Source of the DNA: Bacteroides eggerthii
GTDB taxonomy: Bacteria; Bacteroidota; Bacteroidia; Bacteroidales; Bacteroidaceae
Direction: 5' to 3'
NCBI RefSeq assembly: GCF_025146565.1
Contig: NZ_CP102258.1
Coordinates: forward strand, 1,210,001-1,274,000
DNA length: 64,000 bases
Part shown: positions 26,540 through 36,652 of the stretch, one piece after another
Layout: the number at the start of each line of letters is the position of its first letter
Position numbering within the stretch: position 1 is the stretch's first letter
Made by a program: the position numbers and the translations under genes
Notes under the pieces: model-generated
What the model was told of the DNA's origin: nothing
The model's input: only the letters and a program-made list of their open reading frames with translations
Databases searched by the model: none

Positions 26540-29500
26540 ATGAACAGACTTTTTTTTCTAACCTTATTGTTAACTGCTTCGCTCTCAGTGAGGGCGCAGC
26601 AGTTTCCTCTTTCTGTAAAAGAGGGAAAAATAACCTACCATGCAGATAAACAGGGAAATCGTATTCCCGACTATTCTTCGTGTGGTTATGAGAACAGCAA
26701 TAAGCCTATTCCCGATGTGGAAAACCGGGTTTTTGTATCTTGGCAGGAAGGTGACTGTTCCGCCCGTATTCAGCAGGCAATCGACTATGTTTCTATTCTG
26801 AAACCTGATGCGCAGGGATTCAGAGGAGCGGTACTTTTGGATGAAGGTACTTTCTGTTTACATCAGCCATTGCGTCTAACTACTTCCGGGGTAGTCCTTC
26901 GCGGGATTCATCGCGACAGGACTATACTCAAAAAAATGGGGACAGATCGTGGCGCCGCTATTTATGTAGAGGGGAATAACGATCTTCTGATTACCGATAC
27001 GCTCCAGATAACCAATGACTATCTGGCGTGCAATAGTACCAAAATTGCAGTGAACGGTAAAGTGGAACAGGGTGAAGAGATTATGGTTTATCGTCCTTCA
27101 ACCAAAGCGTGGATTGATTTACTGGATTGTGATCATTTCGGTGGCGGACTTGGTTATCTTGGCTGGAAACCCGGTGACATTGATCTTCGTTGGATGCGTA
27201 CCGTAGCTGATGTAAATGGAATGGAAGTCACGCTCGATGCGCCGTTGACAATGGCAATTGACAAGCAACTGGGGGCGCCTCTCTTATTGCGGTATGAGTG
27301 GAAAGGGCGCATTGAACGCATTGGTGTGGAGAATCTTACGATAGATTCTGACTACGACACTTGTTATCCTATGGATGAAGATCATTGTTGGGAAGGCGTT
27401 TATATGGATAATGCTACTAATTGTTGGGTGCGCCGTTTAAGTTTCCGTCATTTGGCCGGTAGTGCGGTGGTGTTGCAGAAAACGACCTCAAAGGTAACAG
27501 TAGAAGATTGTGTATCTACGGAACCTGTCAGTGAGATAGCGGGACATCGCCGCTGGACATTCCATACGCGCGGTCAACAGACTCTCTTTCAGCGATGCTT
27601 TTCATCGAAAGGTATTCATGATTTTTCTGCAGGTGCTTTGGCAGCCGGACCGAATGCATTTGTACAGTGTGAGGCGTCTGAGGCATTAGGGTTCAGCGGT
27701 TCGGTGGGCTCTTGGGCTTGCGGACTGCTTTTTGATGTGGTAGATATAGACGGACACATGCTCTCTTTCAGTAATCATGGACAAGACATGTATGGACTGG
27801 GCTGGAATGCTTCGAACAGTATGTTTTGGCAATGCACAGCCGCCGAAATTGAGTGCTATTCGCCTGCTGTCGATGCCCGTAATTATGCTTATGGTTGTTG
27901 GTCTGCTTTCAAAGGTAATGGTGAGTGGGGCGAATCCAATAATCATGTGTCCCCTCGCAGTCTGTTCTATGCGCAGTTGCAGGAACGTATGCAAATGGGC
28001 GATATGGGTGAAATGGAACCAAACCAACTCGAATGTCAGGCGCGTATTCTGCCGCGTGCCGTAAATGCCAGTAGCAGTCCCACTGTCGAAAAGGCTATGC
28101 AGTTGGCTCGCGAGGCCTATGCTCCTTTGCTTACTTTGCGTTCTTGGATAGAGAAGGCTCCTTATACAGCTTCTGTGTCGTCTGCAGGACTAATGACGAT
28201 AGATGCTTTGAAGCCTGCTCATATAAAACAGATTAAGAATCTGCATCCGCAGCAGAATCGTCCGGAGAAAACACAGGATGTTCCTCAGTTTGCATTGAAT
28301 AAGGGAGTCTTATCGGTGAACGGCGCTCTTCTTGCAGGTGGCAAACTTGATGTGCAATGGTGGAATGGGTGGCTCAAGGAGAACCGTATTCATAGCTATA
28401 AGCCTCATGTGACCCGTTTTGTCCCCGGGCGTGAAGGCTTTGCTTATACGGACCGTATAGACTCTACTGTCAATTATATGAAACGCAACAATCTGGTTGT
28501 ACTCGATCACAATTATGGTCTTTGGCTCGACCGCCGTCGGGATGATCATGAACGTATCCGGCGTCGGAACGCTGATTCATGGGCTCCTTTCTATGAACAG
28601 CCTTTTGCGCGTAGCGGGCAAGGAAAAGCTTGGGATGGATTGACTAAGTATGATCTGACCCGTCCTAACCGTTGGTATTGGAGCCGTTTGCGACAGTTTG
28701 CCGAGAAAGGTGCTGAACAAGGAGTGTTGCTCTACCACGAGAATTACTTTCAGCACAACATATTGGAAGCAGGCGCGCATTGGGTAGATAGCCCTTGGCG
28801 TAGTGCCAATAATATCAATAATACAGGTTTTGCAGAACCTGTCAATTTTGCCGGTGATAAGCGGATCTTTGTAGCAGACATGTTTTATGATGTGACTCAT
28901 CCTGTGCGCCGCCAGCTTCATCGCCAGTATATTCGTACGTGTTTGAATGAGTTGGCAGACTTACCTAATGTAGTTCAGCTTGTCAGTAGCGAATATACGG
29001 GTCCGCTTCATTTTGTGCAGTTTTGGATTGACGTAATTGCGGAATGGGAGGCTGAAACCGGTAAGGACGCTCTCGTGGCACTGAGTGCTACAAAAGATGT
29101 GCAAGATGCTATATTGGATGATCCGGTGCGTAGTAAGATTGTTGATATTATTGACATACGTTATTGGCATTACAATACAAAAGAGCTATATGCTCCTAAA
29201 GGTGGAGTGAATTTGGCGCCTCGCCAGCATGCCCGTAAAATGAGAGTGGGAAAGGTGACTTATGCCGAGGCTTATCGCGCCGTAAGCGAGTATCGGCTTC
29301 GCTATCCTGAAAAGGCTGTGACTTATTATGCGCAAAACTATCCGGCAATGGCATGGGCAGTAGCTATGGCCGGTGGTTCTTGTCCGCAAATAAAAGGTGT
29401 GAGTGAAGAGTTGTTGCAAGCGTTTGCCCGGACTGTTCCAATGGAACGAAAGGCGGGCGATGTTTACGAAATGGTAAAATCTGATACGGATATTATCATA

Positions 29501-29680
29501 TATTCCCATTCAAAATCAAAATTTACCATTCCTGTGGCGGCAGGTAAATACATGCTGAAACAAGTGAATGTAGAGAGTGGTGAAGAACTTGTTATTGATA
29601 ATAGGTTGAGAATCAGTGGACAATGTGAAGTTCCTGCTGCTTCTCAAGAGGAGTGCGTTTATTGGTTGCACCGGTTGTAG
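26540..29680 (+). CDS. Beta-helix / DUF6298 protein, possible GH139 2-O-methyl-fucosidase
   Basis: This 1046-residue secreted protein (MNRLFFLTLLLTASLSVRAQ) has two parts. Residues about 25-560 form a right-handed beta-helix with SARIQQAIDYVSILKPDAQGF near the start, and a core containing GVYMDNATNCWVRRLSFRH and TSKVTVEDCVSTEP. Residues about 580-1000 form a different fold that I know as DUF6298, with conserved blocks such as VQWWNGWLKENR, DHNYGLWLDRRRDDHERIR, LLYHENYFQHN and VQLVSSEYTGPLHFV. From memory of the B. thetaiotaomicron RG-II locus, a protein of this size and kind (BT0984) founded GH139, which removes 2-O-methyl-L-fucose from side chain B. I cannot confirm this without a search. 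It is co-transcribed with PL1 and followed by a terminator. Confidence 0.75.
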   Translation: MNRLFFLTLLLTASLSVRAQQFPLSVKEGKITYHADKQGNRIPDYSSCGYENSNKPIPDVENRVFVSWQEGDCSARIQQAIDYVSILKPDAQGFRGAVLLDEGTFCLHQPLRLTTSGVVLRGIHRDRTILKKMGTDRGAAIYVEGNNDLLITDTLQITNDYLACNSTKIAVNGKVEQGEEIMVYRPSTKAWIDLLDCDHFGGGLGYLGWKPGDIDLRWMRTVADVNGMEVTLDAPLTMAIDKQLGAPLLLRYEWKGRIERIGVENLTIDSDYDTCYPMDEDHCWEGVYMDNATNCWVRRLSFRHLAGSAVVLQKTTSKVTVEDCVSTEPVSEIAGHRRWTFHTRGQQTLFQRCFSSKGIHDFSAGALAAGPNAFVQCEASEALGFSGSVGSWACGLLFDVVDIDGHMLSFSNHGQDMYGLGWNASNSMFWQCTAAEIECYSPAVDARNYAYGCWSAFKGNGEWGESNNHVSPRSLFYAQLQERMQMGDMGEMEPNQLECQARILPRAVNASSSPTVEKAMQLAREAYAPLLTLRSWIEKAPYTASVSSAGLMTIDALKPAHIKQIKNLHPQQNRPEKTQDVPQFALNKGVLSVNGALLAGGKLDVQWWNGWLKENRIHSYKPHVTRFVPGREGFAYTDRIDSTVNYMKRNNLVVLDHNYGLWLDRRRDDHERIRRRNADSWAPFYEQPFARSGQGKAWDGLTKYDLTRPNRWYWSRLRQFAEKGAEQGVLLYHENYFQHNILEAGAHWVDSPWRSANNINNTGFAEPVNFAGDKRIFVADMFYDVTHPVRRQLHRQYIRTCLNELADLPNVVQLVSSEYTGPLHFVQFWIDVIAEWEAETGKDALVALSATKDVQDAILDDPVRSKIVDIIDIRYWHYNTKELYAPKGGVNLAPRQHARKMRVGKVTYAEAYRAVSEYRLRYPEKAVTYYAQNYPAMAWAVAMAGGSCPQIKGVSEELLQAFARTVPMERKAGDVYEMVKSDTDIIIYSHSKSKFTIPVAAGKYMLKQVNVESGEELVIDNRLRISGQCEVPAASQEECVYWLHRL

Positions 29681-29700
29681 CCAATGTTTTATATAGTGGA

Positions 29701-29730
29701 AGGGGAGTCTGAGGCAGGCTCCCTTTCTTT
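29701..29730 (+). terminator. Terminator of the PL1 / DUF6298 unit
   Basis: Arms AGGGGAGTCT and AGGCTCCCTT with a GAGGC loop form a GC-rich hairpin with G-T pairs, followed by TCTTT. It lies 20 nt after the stop codon. Confidence 0.75.
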
Positions 29731-29735
29731 GTTAT

Positions 29736-29806
29736 GGTAATAATTGTTTTTTGTATGTAATTTCTTTGCGTTATCTGTATTTTCTTATTATAGACGAATT
29801 ATTACC
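29736..29806 (+). promoter_or_regulatory. Inverted-repeat operator candidate upstream of the sigma gene
   Basis: GGTAATAATT at 29736-29745 is repeated as its exact reverse complement AATTATTACC at 29797-29806, 51 nt apart. The right half lies where a -33 element would be. This could be the binding site of the AraC-type domain of the hybrid sensor; that is inference, and AT-rich sequence lowers the weight. Confidence 0.4.
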
Positions 29807-29828
29807 GTTCTTCTGTTATAGGGCTGTT

Positions 29829-29836
29829 TATATTTG
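29829..29836 (+). promoter_or_regulatory. -7 box of the sigma-factor gene, no -33 box
   Basis: TATATTTG fits the TAnnTTTG consensus and ends 54 nt before the start codon. No TTTG occurs at the required 18-21 nt upstream, which is typical of promoters that need an activator. No GTACA-N15-CGTC element precedes the gene. Confidence 0.5.
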
Positions 29837-29890
29837 CATCATTGGAATGGGGAATTACCAGACCAGAATATCAACCTATAAATAACAGCT

Positions 29891-30454
29891 ATGACGAACT
29901 CAGATTTTATAGAACAAACCCGATTGTTGGTAGCCCGCACGCAACAGGGGGATCACAAATCTTTCGCGCAACTTTATGATATGTATGTCAATCAACTCTT
30001 TAATTTTGGCTTGCGTTTGACAACGGATCGCGAGTTACTTAAGGATTGTATACATGACGTATTTGTTAAGATTTATGTTAAGCGTGAAGAACTGAGTGAA
30101 GTAGTTAATTTCCGTTCTTATCTTTTTATCTCTCTCAAAAACCGGATATGTGACGAGTTGCGTCGTTTGGTATTCGGCAGCGATGTCCAGGTGGACAGTC
30201 TTCAACGTGTGGCTGAAGACGCCGATGTAGAGGAGGATTACTTGCGTCATGAAGCTGAGTTTTTTCAGAGTGTGAAGGTTGAGTCATTGCTGCGTCAGCT
30301 TTCTAAGCGTCAGCGCCAAGCTATTACCTTATATTATATGGAAGAAAAGAAATACGAGGATATTTGCGTGATTATGGACATGAATTACCAGTCTGTCAGA
30401 AACCTTGTGTGTCGAAGCTTGAATCGTTTGCGTGAATTGGCAATGGCTGTCTGA
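29891..30454 (+). CDS. ECF (sigma-70 family) RNA polymerase sigma factor without anti-sigma gene
   Basis: This 187-residue protein is an extracytoplasmic-function sigma factor. Region 2 spans about residues 20-92 (HKSFAQLYDMYVNQLFNF, LLKDCIHDVFVKIYVKREEL, FRSYLFISLKNRICDELRR) and region 4 spans about 130-182 (LRQLSKRQRQAITLYYMEE, YEDICVIMDMNYQSVRNLV with the helix-turn-helix). Bacteroides polysaccharide loci that use ECF sigma factors normally pair them with a FecR-type anti-sigma gene directly downstream. Here the next kilobase has no gene, and the locus SusC has no STN signalling domain. The factor sits in the middle of a locus whose ten transcription units share an ECF-type promoter sequence, so I propose it as the sigma factor that reads them. 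Confidence 0.95.
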   Translation: MTNSDFIEQTRLLVARTQQGDHKSFAQLYDMYVNQLFNFGLRLTTDRELLKDCIHDVFVKIYVKREELSEVVNFRSYLFISLKNRICDELRRLVFGSDVQVDSLQRVAEDADVEEDYLRHEAEFFQSVKVESLLRQLSKRQRQAITLYYMEEKKYEDICVIMDMNYQSVRNLVCRSLNRLRELAMAV

Positions 30455-30568
30455 TCTCGTTGTATTGTTCGTCCGGTTATCTCATTCTTACAACCTCATT
30501 TGTCTTCTTTTTACACCGCCAGTCCGGTGCAGCCTATTCCTGCCCAGAGTACTTTCAGGAGAGGGGTA

Positions 30569-30602
30569 ATTCAGTATACGATTGAATGGCATTCAGTATA
30601 CG
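30569..30602. repeat. Direct repeat ATTCAGTATACG x2
   Basis: Two identical 12-mers start 22 bp apart (30569 and 30591) and flank the odd palindrome TGAATGGCATTCA. The 17-mer beginning CAGTATACGATTGAATG (30572-30588) recurs with two changes at 31334-31350. Confidence 0.7.
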
Positions 30603-30751
30603 GGTTCACCCGTAAAAGTATGTGGTTTCATTCGATGCTTAAAGCTATATCTTCAACCATAAAACAATGAAGAAAAACAGAGATTCTGTCATCACTCAAC
30701 ACAATATGTCTTTATCCCTTTACCAGAGAAGGATACAGGAGCAACGACATG

Positions 30752-30790
30752 GGTGATGACAAGGTGACGACAAACGTTTGTCATCACCTT
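30752..30790. repeat. GGTGAYGACAA triple repeat with near-perfect palindrome
   Basis: The 11-mer GGTGAYGACAA occurs at 30752-30762, immediately again at 30763-30773, and inverted at 30778-30788. The last two form a loop-less palindrome at 30761-30790 with 15-bp arms and one mismatch. This looks like a repeated protein-binding site or a strong hairpin. Confidence 0.65.
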
Positions 30791-31019
30791 AAATGCTTCC
30801 TCTTTTGAGGTTCCCTGCCACATAACTTATTTATAATCTGATGCTTTTGTCAGCAATCTCCTGTCTCTCCGTATCTTGCTGAAATTAGCCCGCATTAGGG
30901 GATAAAAGCACTCATTCCTTTGCTTTTCATCCCAAACATACAAGATAAATGTACTTTTATCCGGTTGCTTTTATACTTTTCAAGCAGATGTAATACCGCT
31001 ATGTACCTTGATAAACTCC

Positions 31020-31103
31020 GTTTTCCAATTGCGAACCGGGCGGTTGCCTATTGCGGGCTGTGCAGCCCGCAGGTGGAAACCCTACAGCCCGCAATTGGAA
31101 AAC
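31020..31103. repeat. 84-bp element bounded by 14-bp perfect inverted repeats
   Basis: GTTTTCCAATTGCG (31020-31033) and CGCAATTGGAAAAC (31090-31103) are exact reverse complements. Inside is a strong hairpin GCGGGCTG-TG-CAGCCCGC, and ATTGCGGGCTGT (31050-31061) also pairs exactly with ACAGCCCGCAAT (31084-31095). The element is GC-rich against an AT-rich background. It resembles a small palindromic intergenic repeat. Confidence 0.7.
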
Positions 31104-31189
31104 AAGGCTTTTGTTGAAGTGCAGCTACATTTATCCGGTATCTTTTCGATATAATACAGCCGGGAAAATGATATTTAGGACATAGGTTC

Positions 31190-31239
31190 GGGCTCTCTTC
31201 CTGCGGTTATGAATCTTTTCACCGCAAAGAAACGAGCCC
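31190..31239. repeat. Nested hairpin
   Basis: Outer arms GGGCTC/GAGCCC and inner arms TGCGGT/ACCGCA nest with a 13-nt loop and a purine-pyrimidine internal loop. There is no T tract, so a simple terminator is unlikely. Confidence 0.5.
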
Positions 31240-31488
31240 ATTTAGTTCCTGATATGAATTAATTGTGAACAGTTATTTATTGGAGATGTAGGTTTAAACA
31301 TCGAATGAGCCCACAATACTTTTGCAGGTGAGCCAGTATACGACCGAATGAGGTTCGGTATATGGCTGAAAATTATCCGTCCTCTCAATGTAAAATTAAT
31401 GGATTTCGTTTCATTTCCAGAAAACAAGTATAGCTGGGAACGCCTTCCATTGTCTTTATCAGATAAGAAACGATAGCTTTCTATAATT

Positions 31489-32841
31489 TTATCTCTTCAT
31501 TAACTCCCATTCCACTGATGCCATTATAAATGAACCGATGGCTTTTCCCTCATTCTCAGTGATAGTGACATCCTTGCCTGCCAAATAGTAGTTTATTGTA
31601 CCTGTGCGTGAAGGACTGTTTTTAGGACCTAAGCCAGCTGAAGCGCATACTTGGATGATATGTGTTTTGTTGCCCTCTTGACGCACAAACTGCTTCAATA
31701 TTCCGTTGTAGGCCTTTTCTGCTACGGGGAGATATTCATCTTTGTCAAGCAGACCCAAGCGTATGCCTTTCAAAAAGGCATAAGTAAAGATTGCCGAAGC
31801 GGAAGATTCCAGGTAATTGGGTTGCGTGCCTACATTATATACTTTGCCGCTTATGGTATCACCTTTTCCGTCGGCTGCCATTGAGTGGTCGTATTGTAGC
31901 AGTTGATACCATACACCGCTTTTCGGATCCTGCCAACGCTTCAGTCCGGCTGCTACTTCATTCAGAATTCGGTGCATCGCCGGATAGTCTGCATGTTCGC
32001 GCGGCATAAACTCCAATACATCTACCAGGGCGGCTATGTACCAGCCCATACTTCTTGCCCAAAATTCGGGGCTGCATCCTTTGAACTTGCCGTCCTGTTG
32101 GGCCCAGAAAGAATTTTCATCTTCGGGAGTTGCAGTCCAGGCATGATAGTTCAGCTGCTTTTCGGCATTGTATGAGTATTGGTGAATTGTTTTAAATTGC
32201 AGTGCTATGTCACTCCAGCTTTCGTTGTTGTCCTTCGTGTCCTCTTTCCCAAACTTGGCTTGCCATTGCGCGTAGATGGGTGAGCCCATGAAAAGCCCGT
32301 CCAACCATACTTGATTGGGGTATACAGCCTTGTGGAAAAAGCAGCCGGCACCCGGAAGCGGTGCTTTGATGCGGCTATGATCATACTTCAGCCGGTTGCG
32401 TATGAGAGTGGCGGCAGTCTTGTATTTGCTCGCTTCCAAAGTATCTCCCTGCCGCATTTCTTCTTCATAAAGTCCGAAGAAGATATTTCCTGCGGGCAAA
32501 TCGTCAATGTTACTGGGACGCAGGGCGCCTTTACCTTTCTTATTGTGAATGAAAGTGCCGTCTTCATTGAGGCTGTTGTCCGCAAACGCTTTGACGGCAT
32601 CATAATAGGCTTTCTTTTCCGGATAGGCACTCCAGGCTTTCAGAACTGAATGTGCGACTAAGCCTGATACATAATCCCAGCCGGTTGTGTCGAGTTTGGC
32701 CTGATGGTGTCTGTTGCAGTAAAAATCGCCTAAGCCGTGTGTCTCTACCATCATTTGCGAGTAGATCGGTTCGCACTTTTCTTTTTTAGCCGGACTGCAG
32801 CTTATCAGGAGCAGTATCGGCCATAAATAGTGATGTTTCAT
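31489..32841 (-). CDS. GH105 unsaturated (rhamno)galacturonyl hydrolase
   Basis: This 450-residue lipoprotein (MKHHYLWPILLLISCSPAKK, Cys at 15) is a GH105/YteR-type enzyme with an alpha/alpha six-hairpin barrel. Signatures are NQVWLDGLFMGSPIYAQW with the catalytic-type Asp, FWARSMGWYIAALVDVLEF, LESSASAIFTYAFLKGIRLG and the closing NYYLAGKDVTITENEGKA. The family hydrates and removes the 4,5-unsaturated uronic acid left by pectate lyases, so it would finish the work of the two PL1 enzymes in the locus. A small cytosolic protein gene precedes it by 6 bp, downstream of a shared ECF-type promoter. Confidence 0.9.
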   Translation of the reverse strand: MKHHYLWPILLLISCSPAKKEKCEPIYSQMMVETHGLGDFYCNRHHQAKLDTTGWDYVSGLVAHSVLKAWSAYPEKKAYYDAVKAFADNSLNEDGTFIHNKKGKGALRPSNIDDLPAGNIFFGLYEEEMRQGDTLEASKYKTAATLIRNRLKYDHSRIKAPLPGAGCFFHKAVYPNQVWLDGLFMGSPIYAQWQAKFGKEDTKDNNESWSDIALQFKTIHQYSYNAEKQLNYHAWTATPEDENSFWAQQDGKFKGCSPEFWARSMGWYIAALVDVLEFMPREHADYPAMHRILNEVAAGLKRWQDPKSGVWYQLLQYDHSMAADGKGDTISGKVYNVGTQPNYLESSASAIFTYAFLKGIRLGLLDKDEYLPVAEKAYNGILKQFVRQEGNKTHIIQVCASAGLGPKNSPSRTGTINYYLAGKDVTITENEGKAIGSFIMASVEWELMKR

Positions 32842-32847
32842 ATATTA

Positions 32848-33108
32848 TTATCTGCCATGTAAATCGTATAGTTTCAGAGAATAAGCTATGTCCTCCTTGA
32901 CTTCAAGCTGTTCTTGCTTGGTCATCAAGGGTGCTTCCCGGTCCAATCCCTCCAAGATAGTTTTGGCAGCAAAAGCTTCTTCCAAGGAATCTCCGTAATT
33001 GTTCCGCAACCATTGCTCTATGTCGATAGATGGTTGCGGATAATTACCGAGAATCTTCTCCAAAAAGATGTCATCCGTCAGCAAATCTGCTACGCTTCCT
33101 AATACCAT
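32848..33108 (-). CDS. Small cytosolic protein of unknown function
   Basis: This 86-residue protein (MVLGSVADLLTDDIFLEK at the start) has no signal peptide or membrane segment. It is acidic, probably all-helical, and contains IEQWLRNNYGDSLEEAFAA and EVKEDIAYSLKLYDLHGR. I do not recognise it. It is odd to find a cytosolic miniprotein as the first gene of a unit of exported glycanases. It lies 43 nt after the -10 of an ECF-type promoter and 6 bp before GH105. I prefer this start over one 39 nt upstream because the longer version runs almost up to the -10 element. Confidence 0.65.
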   Translation of the reverse strand: MVLGSVADLLTDDIFLEKILGNYPQPSIDIEQWLRNNYGDSLEEAFAAKTILEGLDREAPLMTKQEQLEVKEDIAYSLKLYDLHGR

Positions 33109-33149
33109 TGTCTTTCTTTGTTTAACTAAATATGCAAATTTACACATAA

Positions 33150-33174
33150 TGACGGTCGAAAATAATTGTTGTAC
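33150..33174 (-). promoter_or_regulatory. ECF-type promoter for the small protein / GH105 unit
   Basis: Minus strand reads GTACA-N15-CGTC-A, preceded by GA. The -10 element ends 43 nt before the small ORF. A divergent copy serves the GH2 gene on the other side of the same gap. Confidence 0.75.
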
Positions 33175-33226
33175 TCATGTTGATAGGCGAGGTTGACAAC
33201 TTATAACATTCTTGCTTGTATGGCGG

Positions 33227-33251
33227 GTACAGAAGTGCTGTGTATCCGTCT
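33227..33251 (+). promoter_or_regulatory. ECF-type promoter for the LacZ-like GH2
   Basis: Plus strand reads GTACA-N15-CGTC-T. The -10 element ends 32 nt before the likely ATG at 33282. Confidence 0.75.
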
Positions 33252-33260
33252 TTTTTATAG

Positions 33261-36506
<3,246 letters not shown>

Positions 36507-36566
36507 CCTGATAAATTAGCCTATTGAGGATGAAGACAGGTTCGTATGGATCGCTTAAAAGTGTGA

Positions 36567-36591
36567 GTACAAACAAATACATACTTCGTCT
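36567..36591 (+). promoter_or_regulatory. ECF-type promoter for the GH2 / GH106 / esterase / DUF5703 unit
   Basis: Plus strand reads GTACA-N15-CGTC-T, preceded by GA. The -10 ends 63 nt before the chosen GH2 ATG at 36653. This supports the downstream start, because the longer reading frame would contain its own promoter. Confidence 0.75.
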
Positions 36592-36652
36592 CATGAATGA
36601 TATGAAAAAGTTATATATGCGCAACTTGGGAAAAGTAATACTATTTAATATA

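Larger units (their letters stand above)
30455..31488. other. 1-kb repeat-rich non-coding region
   Basis: No convincing gene is present between the sigma factor and GH105. The region is dense in short repeats and hairpins, listed separately: a 12-bp direct repeat ATTCAGTATACG at 30569-30580 and 30591-30602, with a related 17-mer at 31334-31350; a 30-bp near-palindrome at 30761-30790; a 14-bp inverted repeat bounding 31020-31103; and a nested hairpin at 31190-31239. It may hold an untranslated RNA or the remains of a lost gene or mobile element; I cannot tell which. Confidence 0.6.

Noticed and set aside
30920..31117. 65-codon frame in the non-coding region
   Set aside because: It covers the 84-bp palindromic element, has no homology I recognise and no promoter, and is Cys-rich in a way typical of random frames.
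31190..31239. Nested hairpin as a riboswitch
   Set aside because: It matches no known aptamer class and no gene starts downstream of it on the plus strand; the neighbouring GH105 ends toward it.
36524..36652. Longer N-terminus of the 945-residue GH2
   Set aside because: It would place the ECF-type promoter inside the coding region and hide the signal peptide behind 43 extra residues.
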